Shown: positions 1 to 13,677 of the stretch, piece after piece
How the letters are laid out: each line of letters begins with the position of its first letter
How positions within the stretch are numbered: the stretch's first letter is position 1
Assembly: GCF_019399895.1 (NCBI RefSeq)
Contig: NC_091871.1
Coordinates: 7,407,001 to 7,471,000 of the forward strand
Length of the DNA: 64,000 nucleotides
Source of the DNA: Cardiocondyla obscurior
Taxonomy: Eukaryota > Arthropoda > Insecta > Hymenoptera > Formicidae
Direction of reading: 5' to 3'
Made by a program: the position numbers and the translations under genes
The notes under the pieces: generated by a model
The model's database searches: none
What the model saw: only the letters and a program-made list of their open reading frames with translations
What the model was told of the DNA's origin: nothing

Positions 1-111
1 CTACGTTGAGAAAAAGGTATACAGCTGCTTTTGGAGCCGACCACGGTTTTATATTTCCAACGATAAATATGACTGACACGGTCACATTCATCGTTAAAAG
101 TATATCGTAGC

Positions 112-149
112 ATTATGGTCGGATTAAAAAGTAATTGTATTTCTCTTCC
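112..149 (+). repeat. Dispersed ~38-bp motif, copy 1
   Basis: It begins ATTATGGTCGG, followed by an A-rich GTAATTGTATTT part. It matches copies at 31361, 35881 and 45859, all in the same orientation. Three of the copies, including this one, also share CGTTAAAAGTA-like sequence about 20 bp upstream. Confidence 0.5.
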
Positions 150-2141
150 AGCGTACTCTCCCCGTGAGGAGCGACGTTTGATTTAACCGCGAGATTTAGC
201 ATCCGCGAGAACGCATTTAACGCGGCGAGCGATCTCAGCTGCGTGCTTGCGCGCCTTTGTAAATTGCATAGAAATTGTCTACGAAAGAGGTTGCAATGTC
301 GGTAAACCGCGATCGCCGTTAAAACTATGTGCACAAGAATGAATCCCGGCGAACGTGCCGTATAGGGTAACTAGGCATTACAATGCCAAGGCTTGGATTT
401 ATAGCTGTTAATTATCGGCTGCGAACCTCAGCGCTGAGCTGTTACGAGCAAACAATCAGATACTCTTACGATAATATGGCACATGACGACGGGCCAATGA
501 TTACACAATCACCGTCAGGCGTTGTATGAAAAGAGATAAATTTTTATTCTCTTATCGAGTCAATAAAAAAAAAAGATTCCAATTCACAAGTACAACCTTT
601 AAACGCTTTTCAAAGCTTAAAATACTCAGATTTCTTATTTAAAAATAATTTACAATAATTTTAAAAAGTATATTTAACAACTATAATCCAGCTGAAGCCA
701 GTCGTAAACTCCTATACGAGTAGTTCCACCCGGGATTATCGAGCTACCGCAGTTCAGAGGGCGTTTTAAATATCTTCTCGCGTAAAACGGGTTGTTCGGG
801 TCGACTATACAGTATGTACAGCATCTATTGTAAAGATTTACGCGATGAGAGAATGAAGCTGCGATTATGTCGCATTATATCGCGTGAGCACCCGAGGTAC
901 ATCCAACAAGGGTAAACTATCTTTTAGTGATATCTGCGCTCGACGGATCAAGTCCATCGTGTATACATGTATTGAGCAAGAGCATTATTGCGAGCAACGC
1001 GATTTAGAAAAAAAAAAAAAATAGAAAATATAGAGATAAATGTGAATCATAAAAATGGATCGAATCACCTGGATCCACTCCGTCAGACCCGTCGTTTACT
1101 CGAACAACAAGAAACTCGACGGGTCCGAAACTGAATTTTTCATGCTCTCGTAATGCTCCGTCGGAACAAAAGTCAAAATACAATTAACAACCGCATAAAT
1201 CCTTCGTCGCATCCTCGTTTTGCTCTCACGCGTTTTTTTTTTTTTGTCTCCTTAAACTAAGCCCCTCGACTTTTCTCATCCCTGCATTTATGGGACGAAA
1301 AAAACGAGCGTAGATTTTGCTGCGTAAATAAATAAAATAGGTTCTCCGAGAGGCGAGAACGACGGTCAAGGCTCCCGTTCTCTCAACCGCTACGAATTGC
1401 GACGTTAGAAACGCGCGATAAAACTCTTTGAATAATGCACTTAGGCAAACGGGCGTACAAAATTGCACTGAGAATGTTTAATTAAAAATTAAAAAATTAA
1501 TCTTCAGTCGGTGAATTAAGTTTACGGCGATAGTCGCGCGCGTCACAATTGTCTCGCGAGAACCTCGGGGTGTTCGCTCTGACGCGTCTGCGAAAGAGCA
1601 GACTCTACGAGAACAGAGAAGAGACGTATACATACAAATGAGATGAATCAATAATTATACGGAGGTACGGTTTTGTTAGATACCTTTATTACGATGTCTT
1701 AACGATAAACTTTATACACTCAAACGTAATTAACGTGTTGCATCGTAATTTCTTTTCTCAGTCAGATACGTTAGAATAATTCGAGTGTCAAATAATGCGA
1801 CATAATCGCAGCGTTATAATTACACGCATTATCGATAAATAGAAGCTTGCTTGCAGCAATTATACGGATATGAGAGTGTTAGAGTCGCTGGTTGCACGTC
1901 TCGCGAGATTGCTCCGATCTCTCGCGGTCTACTCGATGTGTCTAGATCACTCCGAACGCATGATCCGTCCTGCGTGTTACCCTTTTTAACGCGGGGCGAC
2001 ATATTAACAGTTGACCTAACGTAATATTAATAAAGATTTCGCGCTTTAACAATTACGTAACGTACAGTGAGTGACGCTAATCATTGTGTTAAGGGTTAAG
2101 ATAAAGATGACGACGACGATGGATGCAATAATAATTAATAA

Positions 2142-2219
2142 AAATTAATAATAATCATATAATATATAATATATAATATATAATATAATATTAATAATAA
2201 TAATAATAATAATAATAAT
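2142..2219 (+). repeat. AT-rich microsatellite (ATATAAT and AAT units)
   Basis: A mixed AT tract with ATATAAT units followed by about ten AAT triplets. Confidence 0.85.
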
Positions 2220-5200
2220 GTCTTCGCGCGCGTTGTACGGCCGGTCGGGCGATACGTGAATCCGGGAACATACACTTTTACATAAAACGCATGAGGCGCG
2301 AGGAAACCGATCGGAGTCCTTCACTTTACTCGTCCCAGAATAAAAGTAAAGAACTCCGATTGATTTCCTCGTGCCTCGTGTATTGTGTGTTATGCAAAAA
2401 TGCGCGCTCGAGCTATGAGCCTGTTGAGCTACCGATCTCTGAAAAAGATCCACCTTTCGTGGAACGCTCGTGACCTGCGGCCGCGTGCGGCAGATTTTAC
2501 CGTTCGCGTCGCCAACAATTTTCTTCACGGTACAATCTGACGTACTGCGACACCGTTTCCGCCCCGGCAACACGGCTCGGCCGTACACATCGTGTGAGAA
2601 AAGAAAAAAAAAAAAAAAAAAAAATTACACTTTATTAAATCGATATGAGATCCGTTTTGGTATGATAAATCCCGGCCATTAGCTCTTTCTAACCCGCAAC
2701 ACAATTCTTCTTCCGGTATCTCTACGTGCTGGACAGAGCTCAGTATCGGTTTAATCAACCGAGGCGATCGTGTCGCGGACCGACGGAGTCTCTCCCTCCG
2801 CACCCGCCGAATAACGGGACTACCCCCTTTCGTCCTTTCCCTCGGCCGCACGATCGCTCGCATAACGACTGGCCCGCCCGTCGAATCGATCGAAAGCCCG
2901 ATCTTGTTTCTGATTGAATCGGGGAATTTGCGATTGCCGCAAAACGTAATGCGGCAACCGGCTTTCAAAGAGAGAAAGAGAGAGAGATAGAGAGAGGGGG
3001 GGATGCTGAGAGAGATGCTGGTTTTCCGGACCCGAGCTCGGCGCACCCGTTCGTTCTCCGCGAACGTGGACGTGCCTCGCTTGTCGATCGATCGGTGATA
3101 AATCCCGTCCTGAGCGACGCGACTAGCATCCGAGCGCAACGATCAAATAGTTTCGGACGACGATGAGCGATCGCGTCATTCGCCGCTGACGGGGAATCAT
3201 CTGATTTAGGCTACGCGGCGGATATCAACGGATTCTTGAGAGATAGTCGGGTCGCCGATCGAGCCCCTCGGGGTATTCGCTAAATGTATATTACACGGTG
3301 TCCCGAATCGCCGCGACGATTCGCCGTCGCGGCGGGAGCTTTAACTAAGTAATTATTGACATTAACATCGCGAGAGAGATACATATTACTTTGTAACGTT
3401 CGGTGTTCGTCAGTCAGCTCGTCTAGGTCGAAGCGACGGATAAACGGCGGATCGTTCGCCGCCGAGACGAAAGAGGAAAAAGGAAAAAAAAAAGGGAGAA
3501 TCGCGTCTCGGTCGCTTCGAGCAGGACGACTGGGGGTGTATGTTGTACGATCGTATGAAATTAACTTGAGGTATCTTTAAGTCTGTAAAGCTTTCGTTAC
3601 GAATGTTTGAAACTCAGTTTCTTCCCACCCTCCCATACCTCGCGTTGTCGAATTCCCGTCGTTTGTCCCTTTGCGAAAAACTCGAAGCTCATTCCTTTGC
3701 GAAGAGCTCGTTCCTTTTCTCGATTTCTTTTTTTTTTTTTTCTTTTCTTTTAACGCGAGGGTGAGAACAGAATCAGAGAATATTTGGCATACGTAATGGC
3801 ACAATTTAACAAACTTGTACTCGTTGACATTCGCGAAGTGCCATCCTCTCGTGGACAACGTAGTGTCCGCCAAAATTCTCTTGAGCGCGATACTCCTGCC
3901 GAGCGACGCTTCGATCCTGGCACGCGATCCGTCCGTTTCGCGTCATCGTACAGATTAGGGATCAACAATAAATCATACGAATTTCTAAGAGTTCATCGAG
4001 AATTTATTGCTGCGTGTGTCGTGTGGTTGTGTGCCGTGTGCTCGCGACGACAGACACGATCCCGCATGGCGAATTCGCGCATCGCGCCTGGCTAAACGGA
4101 GTCGGAAGCTTAGACGATCAGCGAAAAAAGCTGGAATTGTTACCATCGCGGAAAACGTTAAACGGACGCAAAGCCTTTCCTTAGCGCCGCGCGTTCAACC
4201 GATTTCTCGTTTCCTGAAAATTCGCCCGATGTAACACATTCGGCGTCACGTACGTCTTCGCACCGTGCCTCTAACCACTGGCTGAAAGGTTCGAAATTGT
4301 TATACTTTTATTTCCTGGCTATTCCAATTCTAATTCTATCAGTTTGGTAATCCGTTCTTTATCTATTCACGCTTCAATTCGTGCACGCGTAAGACCGTTA
4401 TCAAGCGCTCCTCCCCTCAACCACGTATTGATATATTCCGAATTGTCTAACGTGAGATACGAAGCTATACTTGTCGCTGATTGCGCTCGGAGACGCGAAC
4501 GAAAATATAAGCCCGAAAATGCCGTAATTTAAATAAAACTTAGTCATCTTAAAAAAGATTCTAACGCAATAATTGTATACGAAACTTATAGTCTTTCAAA
4601 AGTGACACTTTAAAAAGTACTTAACGTTCCAAAGCCTTGTAAGGTTTTTGAAAATAATTTCTCTTCGGTATGAAAAGTTTCAATGTTACCGCCGCACTGT
4701 TTAACACTGTTATACATACAGATTGCATAGAATAAAATAATGGCAGAAAAAGATCGCGTTAATAATTAATAAGAAGTATTAAGTAATAATATCACCCTTT
4801 AGCAGTTTTCGTTTGCGTATTGTCTTCGGTAAATTGTAGCTGCATGATCAAGCATAACAATTTTGACAGCAGTAAAGAATCTACGTGGACGGCAATTACT
4901 TTCTATGCTATCTGTAATAATTGTTTGCTGTTTAATTTCAAAAGTACTGTGCAATGATTCTCTACGTTATCGTAAACGCGATGTAAAAAATTCACTATGA
5001 TCAAATTGTCAACAGTACTATAATCTGATTTTATTATTCGAGTGCAGTTCTTTCACCAAGTTTTGATAGACGAAATTCGGTACAATTCGTACAGGTCGGT
5101 GGTCTTGCAACACCCGGGGTTCGTCATAAAATTTAATTACGGGAAGAGAGAAATTTTGTTCCTGTGCGACGACAACATTGCGTTAAATAACGACCGTCAC

Positions 5201-5771
5201 TAGCATTCCTTTAAAAAAGATTACGATTTCTCTTTGGAAAATACGGCTACAGTAATATTGATAAAAAGTCGTTGATAAAACGTCGAGAAATACTGACAAC
5301 GCAATGCCTGTAGTTTTGAACACAAAGATAATCCGATATCTTTTTTTTTTTTCTTTCTTTCAAGAATTATTAATCTCTTTCCGAGTTATACTCTCGAATC
5401 ATTGAATTTTTAAATTCGACAGAATTGACGCATATTATGCTAATAAAATCTAAATCCCGTGTCGTGATTATTAATAAACAACAGTGATATAACTAATTCT
5501 TAATACATTAAGTTCAGTAATTATAAAAAAACGAGGGGCGCTATACAAGATAATACACGTAATATACAAGACATAATATACAAGGATATAATTATACTAA
5601 ATATACAAGATAACCATACTAACGTACGAACAACGATCGGGAAATTGGAAGAAACTTTTCATCGGTGAGCGTCGCTTTTTAACGTGTTTTTTTATATTTA
5701 ATGTAGATAATATAACGTACATTGCGACGTCTCATCCTCTTTCTTCCGTTAAATATGAAATACTTTTGTCA

Positions 5772-5777
5772 TTTATT
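5772..5777 (-). terminator. Candidate poly(A) signal AATAAA for Glut4EF
   Basis: TTTATT on the plus strand reads AATAAA on the minus strand. It is the first canonical hexamer I found downstream of the stop at 7818. An ATTAAA variant nearer the stop (7026-7021) is the alternative and would give a UTR of about 800 nt. There is no transcript evidence. Confidence 0.3.
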
Positions 5778-7817
5778 GCATTAAAACCTTAATGCTTCTG
5801 ACTCCTCACGGCAATCATTGCATTAATATTAAAAAAAAAAAAAAGAAAAACAAAAAAAATAGATAAAACCTTTTGATATTGCACATGAAAATAATTCTTT
5901 TACTTTCTACGCACACAAATCATAATCATATTGCTAAAATTTAAATGCACAATTTTTTTTTTATAAATAACGATTCATTAAAAATTTTTTTTAAAATATT
6001 AAAATAATTCTTTCCACGAAAATAATTGACCAACCTTTGCATAATATTTTACAAAAAATAAAACGCTTTGCAAATATGCAAAAATGGTCGTATGTGACTT
6101 TAAATAAAATTTGCATTTGATTTTTGACATAATTGAGCTGATTACGATAAAAAGTCAGAAGTCATTAATGTATAATTCTCTTCGGTCACGACGCTTACTT
6201 GCAAAATTTGTTTTATCAAATTTGTCAATATATAAAACTTGCAAGTGTCCATTCGTTATCGCTACATTAGAAAAATTATCGAGATCAAACGAATATTTCG
6301 AAATAATCGATTCGAGTGGATAAATCGTTCCGCGAATGGGCTAAAGCGAAAAAGGAGTATAAGAAATGACGTAGATCAGACTACACAAATGTGATGCCAC
6401 GATTTTTCGCGCTCGCGATGCACATGTATGCATGTAAGTGCACGCGTGTATTCAATGGATTCGTGTGAGTGATTTGGAGTAAAACCTTCATTAAATATTA
6501 GATCGATCGATTCAACTGCGTAGCCCTACCTCAATACGCGCGTGCAACTCCTTTGTTGGCGAACACGGTCTTAGGTCGTCAGAAGACTAACAAAACTAAG
6601 CCCGATATACGACGACGCAAGTCGTACAATATATAGTGCCTCTTTAACGCGCGAAAGAGAGGCTTGAACAATAATTTGTCGAATTAATTATCTGGCAGTA
6701 TAATTGGTGTATAAAATTTTGGTTTCTTTTTTTTTTTCTTTTTTTTTTTGTTTTCTTTTTTATCTTTCCTTCTCTCATTTCTTCACACGCCTTTGCGCTC
6801 TCTTGCTCGATTCGCGGCAGATCCAATAAATTTAGATACAATATCACAATTAGCAGCTCTGTTTCACGCGAGATTTACCAATCTTGCTCGTCCGCATTCG
6901 TTTAGCGTTGAACATCGGTCAGACCGAGCACCGATTTCGGTCTTCCCTTCGTCCGTTAGATACGATCGTTCGTTCCTCAGGAATCGATCGAACGATGTCC
7001 CTGAGGATCGATTCGATGCCTTTAATTCCATCATTGTCGAGAGCGCATTAACGTTCGCGCTCTTGACGGAAGAAGGAAGATCTATTGCAATGACCTAAGA
7101 GACGGTTCGAGAAATCAGCACTTCGAAGGACATGCGTGTTCGTTCTGAGTGCAAGTGCGTATCTCATTCGTACCGAACCAAAAGGTTCTCTTTGTCAGAC
7201 GGAGTGGGAGCGAGCGAGTGTAGCCGTCTGAAGTCGCACGTCGCTCCTCCGCACGTCAATTATTTACTATCTATTAATCGAAAAGTCCCTCATTACGACT
7301 AAGGGACCCGGTCGGAGTTTGCCAAGTGCAAAACACGAACGGGCGGAAATCGTTGAAATAAATATTACGTCGTTAGCTTCCTCTATGAGCACTAAGATGT
7401 TATGTCGTGCACGGATATCGGCCCTACAGAGCTCCTCGCCAATCATATAATTGCGGAGTAACGTTTCTTTCCAAAACTCGCGCGTGCCGCCTTGACGATG
7501 GGAAATAGAGAGGCGAGATAGAGCTTGCTGCTTTTACGAGCCTTGCGCTTTACTTCTTCGTGAAAGATTTCCGGTCCCCCTATACTGGAATTATTCGTGA
7601 GACAACACCTTTTGCTACAACCGGCGATAATTGGCGGTTTTGCGTCTCGTACCCCGTGTACGGGAGCTCGTTTTTTTTTTTTTTCTCAACGCCGCGTCTT
7701 CGACGATGATTGGCATTTGGCAGTTGATGTTAACGTTCAACGTAGCATTGGCAAACTCTGGGGTCGACTTGACAAGGGTTTCCGCCCACGGACGTACGAA
7801 CGGGGCGGACGCTTGGC

Positions 7818-8027
7818 CTATTCGCTGCAGAAACGAGTGCAAGCCTTTTTCCACCTGCACTGAGTGCACCAGAGGTCGCGTGAATCCATACCGTAGATCT
7901 TGCGACACTTCTTAACGTCGCTACGAGTTCGCCGCGGGGAGGACGGCTTGCCCGTAGACGCTGTCATGTTCTGCTGACACGCCTGCAACGGCCGTGGGGA
8001 CAGTTTGATGTGTTTGTTGGGCGTACC
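7818..8027 (-). CDS. Glut4EF: Glut4EF exon g: C-terminal C-clamp and stop
   Basis: After a TTTCGTTTCAG acceptor the exon encodes 69 residues (374-442) and a TAG stop. It begins GTPNKHIKLSPRPLQACQQN, passes a Ser/Pro/Arg linker with KPSSPRRTRSDVKK, and ends with CRKIYGMDSRDLWCTQCRWK followed by KACTRFCSE. Cysteines at 414, 427, 430 and 436 give C-X12-C-X2-C-X5-C, the C-clamp found in GEF/HDBP proteins and in some TCF proteins, where it contacts a GC-rich helper site. Human ZNF395 ends CRKVYGIEHRDQWCTACRWK and KACQRF, so this exon is the true C terminus and the protein is complete at this end. An extra Cys440 follows the clamp. Confidence 0.96.
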   Translation of the reverse strand, partial: GTPNKHIKLSPRPLQACQQNMTASTGKPSSPRRTRSDVKKCRKIYGMDSRDLWCTQCRWKKACTRFCSE

Positions 8028-8108
8028 CTGAAACGAAAAGAGATATATTTAGTCCTAGGTCCACACTTTTCGCGGGCACCCCCGCTTTTCCGCTCCGCGT
8101 TCACTTAC

Positions 8109-8370
8109 CGGAGATTGCGAGATCGTAAACGTGTTGCTCGGCTCTCTTACACCGACTATTACATTCTCGATGTAGTTACTCGCGGCAGGAGCTGCCTCGA
8201 GGCGAAGCTGCTTCTGATACTCAGGATCCTCGTGCGGTGGTCTCGCCATGTCCCGGTGAGACATCGTGGGAGGTGAGCTCATATGATCCACGGCAACTTC
8301 TTGATAATAGAATTCCTCTTCGTGAACGGACATATCGTCCTCGCTGTCACATCCTTTGGACTTCTTTGGA
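8109..8370 (-). CDS. Glut4EF: Glut4EF exon f: acidic EEEFYYQEV block and proline-rich linker
   Basis: The exon has 262 nt: one base completing the Gly codon split with exon e, then 87 codons (residues 286-373), bounded by a GTTTTACAG acceptor and a CCG/GTAAGT donor in phase 0. It begins PKKSKGCDSEDDMSVHEEEF followed by YYQEVAVDHMSS. The EEEFYYQEV part matches EEDFYYTEVQ that follows the finger in human ZNF395. The rest is polar and Pro/Met/Ala-rich (ARPPHEDPEYQKQLRLEAAP, then SNYIENVIVGV) and ends SNTFTISQSP. CDSEDD offers a casein-kinase-like acidic Ser site, which is a guess from the sequence. It is separated from exon e by a 276 bp intron and from exon g by an 81 bp intron. Confidence 0.95.
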
Positions 8371-8646
8371 CTGTAAAACGAAAACAGTCTCAGTTCGCTT
8401 TCAAGTTCTGCCTTCCTTCTTCTATACAACTTGCAATAGAATATTTCAATCCGTTATTTCTTTCTTATTAATCGTCGAATAAGCATCCCGACGTTAATTT
8501 TAGGCGTCAATAATATCCGTAACTTTAGCCTTATATTACTTATTAATATTTCATTTTTCAAAGCGACTCGACTATTTCGCTGTAGTCTCATTTTGCCGTA
8601 ACGCGTCTTACGCGGCACGTATATTACGTCTAAAATACTAGCTTAC

Positions 8647-8747
8647 CCCAGATGTGACTGGCGCACATGTTCCTCAATAAGCGCGACGGTCGCTTTGATT
8701 TCCAGGCAGCCCGGCCAAGTGCACTTGAAGACCACTTCCGCGTTCGC
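8647..8747 (-). CDS. Glut4EF: Glut4EF exon e: C2H2 zinc finger
   Basis: Acceptor TTTTGTTTTCAG and donor GTAAGC bound 101 nt, encoding ANAEVVFKCTWPGCLEIKAT followed by VALIEEHVRQSHL and the first two bases of a Gly codon (residues 253-285). This is a complete, unusual C2H2 finger with spacing C261-X4-C266-X12-H279-X4-H284. It aligns with VMYKCLWPNCGKVLRSIVGIK of human ZNF395 and is the signature finger of the GEF/HDBP family. Zinc ligands are all present. The single-exon finger is separated from the upstream exon by the 18.4 kb intron, the largest complete intron here. The finger is thought to help DNA or partner binding together with the C-clamp. Confidence 0.96.
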
Positions 8748-11700
8748 CTGAAAACAAAAAGATGACAGCTGTTAACGATTATTGACGCGACGCCGATTGA
8801 AACTCGACGGGGCTCGGCATACCTGAGAGAATCTTCGCAAAGGGAAAAACAGGTAACGAACTGCGATTTACTTCGGCAAATAATCCGTCCTACGTCGTTC
8901 CGTCACGCGACAATCGACGCATCGCGATATAACAGGACGCGTCCCGGTGGCAGAATTATTTCAACTAATTGAATCTGAATTATATCGGAATCTCACGCGA
9001 AAAGATAATACAGTTTTATCCCCAGTCATAATTTTATAATATTTTTAAACGATAAATATGATCGAGAAATATTTGTGGCGAAGAGAGTCGCGCAGGGTCG
9101 ATCGTAATCGAATAAAATTCTGAACGAAAGCGCGTCGGCGTGTCGAGAACGTCGAGCGCGTTGCTGAAGGAAGGCGACCTGCGTTTTTAATTTCCATTGA
9201 ACGAAGCCGTTGCGCGCGATCAGGTGAGATGAGCCGTTTCGCCGGTTTGTAAGAAGCCGAGCGTCTTAAGACGGCTCCGCGTCGAAGTCACGCCAGGCCG
9301 TGCCGGATAGGAAAATCGATGCCGTGCGGCCGCGCCGCGCGCACGTTTCTTTGTTTACATCGGCCGGCCGGCAGCGGAGGCGCCGTGCCGCGCCGGTCAG
9401 ACGGATGCACGGTCACGTGGTATTGATCGCGGAGAGCGAGGAACACAAGCCCACGCGGTCCGCGACGATCGCGTGCTCGGGAGCGGAGGACGGCGACGCG
9501 AACGCGGAACCGGGGTTTCTCGCTCGCGAGAGATATCCTCGGCGTAATCGTCTTCCGTCCGACGATTACCTGGACGCCTCTCGTCCTCGAGATCCGACGG
9601 ATAGAATGACGATCGCAGACGGGAGTATAACGTTCGCAAACGAGTTCAGGCTCTCGATTAGCTAGCATTTTCAGCGAGTTCAAACGTGAAACACGGTCGC
9701 TTGAAAGGATTATCGAATTCGCTTTCGGATTTTCGACGTTGAGGGGACACGAAAGTATTATATTTCTCCGCGTATTTATAGCGACGCGCGACGAAAATCG
9801 ATCGTCGCCGGTGTCCGACGGTTCGTGAATTTTGCGGAGGACGCCGACGCGACGATGACACCATCCGGACGCGGCTGATCACTTGTTAACAGTCCCACGA
9901 TCGTTCCGGGCGCACGCGACGCGCAGTAGCGTTTTTCAACGTAACGAGGAGGACAATCACGCGCTCGTTAGCGCGCCGCGGTGAAGGATGCCTCTTCAAA
10001 GCATTCCGGATTAATAAGCCGTCGGACTGCGGCGAAAATAATTTCTTTAAGTGCGCATTCGCGCGATAACACGTCGCCGGGTCGCGCGGCCCGGCTAATG
10101 AGCGTATGAATATTTACGAGTGACTTTAACGACTGCACTTAAGACACGATCTCGGAAAACTACGCCGCGCCGCCACCGATCGCTTCCCTCAATTTTGCGC
10201 GGCTCAGCTTACTACGCGCCATTAACGCTCGCCTCTTTCGATTCTCACGCGGTATACCGGGTGGCGGGACGACAACGACGCAAAAGGAACGAGACCGGAC
10301 TGATAAGTATCGACGCCCCGCGTGATAAGCGAGATCGCGCTGCTCGGGGCGCGAGAGGGACGGGACGCGCGTCTACCTCGGCGAGCTTTAAGGGCTTCGC
10401 CGGTGCAGTGACATCAGCTCCGAAACGGTACACCGGGGAGATACGCCGGGGTGCGCGATATATCGGGTGACGCGAGGTAATCGGGCGACGCGCAGCGTGG
10501 CGTGAAAAACGCGTCCCGACGCGCGTCCGAAAAAACAAAAAAAAAAACAAAAGGACCGAGGGCCTGTCGTTGCTCGCAAAAACGCTCCGGTAGATTTCGG
10601 GGATTTCTTTGCGTCGTTCTACGTGACATCATCTTCGAAACGGGACACCCGCCGGGTACACACGCCGGAGCGACGTACGCGCGGCCATTGCCGAGGTCAC
10701 AGACCTTCTATGCCGGTCGGTAGGCAACGCTCTCCCTTTGCCTTGCCCATGCCTCTCGGCGTTGGTTTGGCGTGCTCCGGAGAACTTCGCAGCAGTCCTT
10801 CTCCCTACTCTGCCCCGTTCCCCCCCGTCCTCCTTCGCGACCTTTAGGATACGACGCGGTAATACCGATGGCATTAGCCCAGAGGGCACCACGCGCCGGG
10901 GACCCTCGCGTGCGCGATAGCTAGAACCACCGATCGGCGCGGATCTGCTCTCTCGGATGCTCCATCCGCGCGAGGCAATGCACGAAGCACGACGATATAT
11001 CTCGTAAAGTTCCCAAGTACGCGTAGGACCGTCCGCGATCATTGAGAAACTCCGTCACCGAAACTCAGCATTTATTCATATTATTCGCTGACGCGTAATT
11101 ATTGCCGCGATTTAGCATTTTCGTAATTAATTGTCGCGTATACAGGGTGTCCGATAATAAAACGGGAACGTAGCGTCGTTTTCAGAGAGCGAGGCAGAGC
11201 GAGAGTCGAAGACTTGGAAGACGCGTATCAAGATTACAGACGTGCTTATTATTGTCAAATATGCTTATTAGCGAGCATTCAACGCGGCACGTCGCATTGT
11301 GCATACACGCATCGTGCGTGACGCGTAATGGAGACAGCGTGCTATCGCAGAATTCGATCGAGGGGAGAGAAGCGCTTCGAAAAAGCGTTCGAGAACCAGT
11401 CACGGACGGCGTTATTCCCGGCGCGGTCTTCTCGCGGCGTAGAACGGACGCGTAAAACGTTGCGAAAGAATTAGGGAATAAATGAGGATCTCGATCAGCT
11501 GAGGAAAGCTAGCGGGAACGTCCTATAGGATCTGCACTCAATCGCCGGCCAATTCCTGGCTCACCGTTCTCGCGCAGGCGGAAGATTGCGCGGACGAGTT
11601 CGAAGAGCTTCGACAATTTCCGTCGCGAGGCTGCAAAAAATATAGCGCTCGAACGCGGGCGGCGCGCTCGCTCGCAGCTTGCGTCGCGACGTTTTACTTT

Positions 11701-13112
11701 CGTCGCAATTGGCGATTTCGTAGATTTCGCGAGGCCATTTCCCGCGCGCGACGGAGCCTCGGAGAAGCGGGGAATGGGGATGAGTAAGTCAGCGCGCGGG
11801 GTTGCCGCGACGAGAGCAGGCCGACGTGGAACGGAACGTTTCGTGGGCGCATCGCGTGCGATACGACGTTGCCGGCGATAGAGATAGCTGCCGGCCCGTT
11901 GGGGATGCACACGCATCGGTCGGAGCGCGCGCACCGGGCATCCAACCCTACCAACGTGCCGAGTCCCGCGCGTCTTCTCCTCTCGTCTCTTCCCTCCACT
12001 TCTTCGAGCACTGCGCAACGGCACGCGCGCGCGCTTCCTCGCTCGCGAATTCGCTTGCGTGTGTGCGCATATGCACGAGCACGCGCGAGCGCCCGCGCGT
12101 CTCTTTCGTCAAGTTCGCCGAGAAGCGGCCGCACAAAAATTACGCACGTGTTACCCCGGCGAGGACGTCGAACGTTCGACGAGCCTTTGACGAGCGACGC
12201 GTGGAAAAATCGCTGTTAAATCGTTTCGAAAAACGGAGAACGCGATGCCGGAGGAACGGGCGGCAGGCGTGATTCGCCCCGGAGGAATGCGCCGGACGAG
12301 TCAACGCCCCGAAGTTCGTTAGAGTGAATGGAGCCACTCGTGCATGGCCCCGCTTCTTTCGCGCGAAGGTTTCCCGAAAAGTTTGCGATTCTATTTTCAC
12401 GCGGTTCGATTCTATCGTCGATGCATCCGCGATTCCGCCCACCGACGCCTCGCGCCAAGGCCGCTCGCTCTTCTCGCGTTCCCGCAGATTCGCCCGGAGA
12501 GCCCGGCTTCGTCCGATTAAATTCATCGAACCGCGGTCTAATCTAAGCTGGGTTTGGGCTGCATTTATCGCGAGCAAGTTGGTCGCAACTTGCGACAGGT
12601 AACGCTCATTAGCTTCGCGTATACGACTCTGCGGTGACTGGCTGTCGCAGCCGGCTGCTTCGACTTAGCGTTGAAACGAGCCTTGCTCGCGGATTCAAAC
12701 GTTTACGCGCACGGACGCGAAAATCGATTCCAAACTACGCGACAGCCCGCTTTCCACGCGGCTTTCTCCGCGCTAGTTCGTCAGCTATCACCCGAACGTC
12801 GCGGCAGGGCTGCATTTTCCTACGTCGTCATCTTTCCCACGCAATTTTCGCCCGCGAGCCGCTTCCCTCGGTCGAGTACCGCTCTATAAAAAAATTTACC
12901 GCGTTATCCGCGCTGCTTTCGTTAACTCAATGTGGAACGTAAATAGTACGTCGGTCTAAAAAAAAAAAAAAAAAAAAAGCCTCGCCGTCTTTATTCTTCC
13001 CGTTTTACTTTATACAAAAATATTTTCGCATCTAACGCAAACCTGCAGAGGTGCTCGTTTGCATTGTCTGCAAATAACGATACTCCCGATGTACCGTTCC
13101 GTGTACACATCC

Positions 13113-13120
13113 TGACGTCA
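13113..13120. promoter_or_regulatory. CRE palindrome TGACGTCA
   Basis: A perfect full CREB/ATF-type site in the large intron, in the CpG-rich 12-14 kb part. Confidence 0.5.
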
Positions 13121-13296
13121 CTGGCTGCTGACTCTCAATCCCCATTTTGGGACCACGCCGCCGTTCCACGCGGCGATGGGTTTCACGGACATAGGGATGT
13201 ATCACGCGGGGCGAGAGAGGAAGGAAGGAGAGAGAAAGAGAGACGGCGAACGCGCAGAAACGGGCTGGCGAGAATGAGAGAAAGAAGAGAAACGGG

Positions 13297-13329
<33 letters not shown>
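13297..13329 (+). repeat. GA microsatellite
   Basis: An almost perfect (GA)n run. A second GA tract lies at 13648-13677. Confidence 0.9.
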
Positions 13330-13647
13330 TGGAGGCGAAGTCACCGGTGGGGAGTCCGGGTAACGCCCGGGAAACCAAAACAAACCGGACTTCTGTGTGT
13401 TGGCGCGTACGAAGCGCGTCGATCCGTAGCGTGTGGTGAGGGTCGGACGTTGACCCTTCGAACACACCGATGCGCCTCACGCACGCGAGTACACGGGGTA
13501 TACGGGGTGGCGGGAGAAAAATCTACGGGTTTGTTGTGGGACTTTCGCGTCGCGGCGGCGGTCGGGCTGTAATAAGGGGCAGAAAATTTCAGAATATGGC
13601 CGCGTAGATGCGAGGAAACGACGCGGAGGAATCTGCCTGAGAGAACG

Positions 13648-13677
13648 GGAGAGAGAGAGAGAGAGAGAAAGAGAGAC
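13648..13677 (+). repeat. GA microsatellite
   Basis: A (GA)n run with one interruption, about 320 bp after the previous one. Confidence 0.9.

Larger units (their letters stand above)
1..7817. other. 3' UTR of Glut4EF and downstream AT-rich sequence
   Basis: The sequence below 7818 follows the stop codon and must begin with the 3' UTR. On the minus strand I noticed an ATTAAA variant at 7026-7021 and the first canonical AATAAA at 5777-5772, about 2 kb after the stop; which one is used is not known. From about 4500 to 6500 base composition is clearly more AT-rich than the introns. It holds A and T tracts at 5340, 5830 and 6730, an AT microsatellite near 2142-2219 and one copy of a dispersed motif at 112-149. 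I saw no convincing exon, tRNA or transposase in it; the short open frames have no recognisable similarity. Confidence 0.6.

Noticed and set aside
6748..7098. 116-codon plus-strand frame downstream of the Glut4EF stop
   Set aside because: It starts in a T/C tract and is antisense to the probable 3' UTR, with no known domain.
9397..9639. Minus-strand frame with a CCAG/GTAATC donor-like end inside the large intron
   Set aside because: No acceptor with a pyrimidine tract lies upstream, and inserting it would break the phase-0 join of exons d and e.
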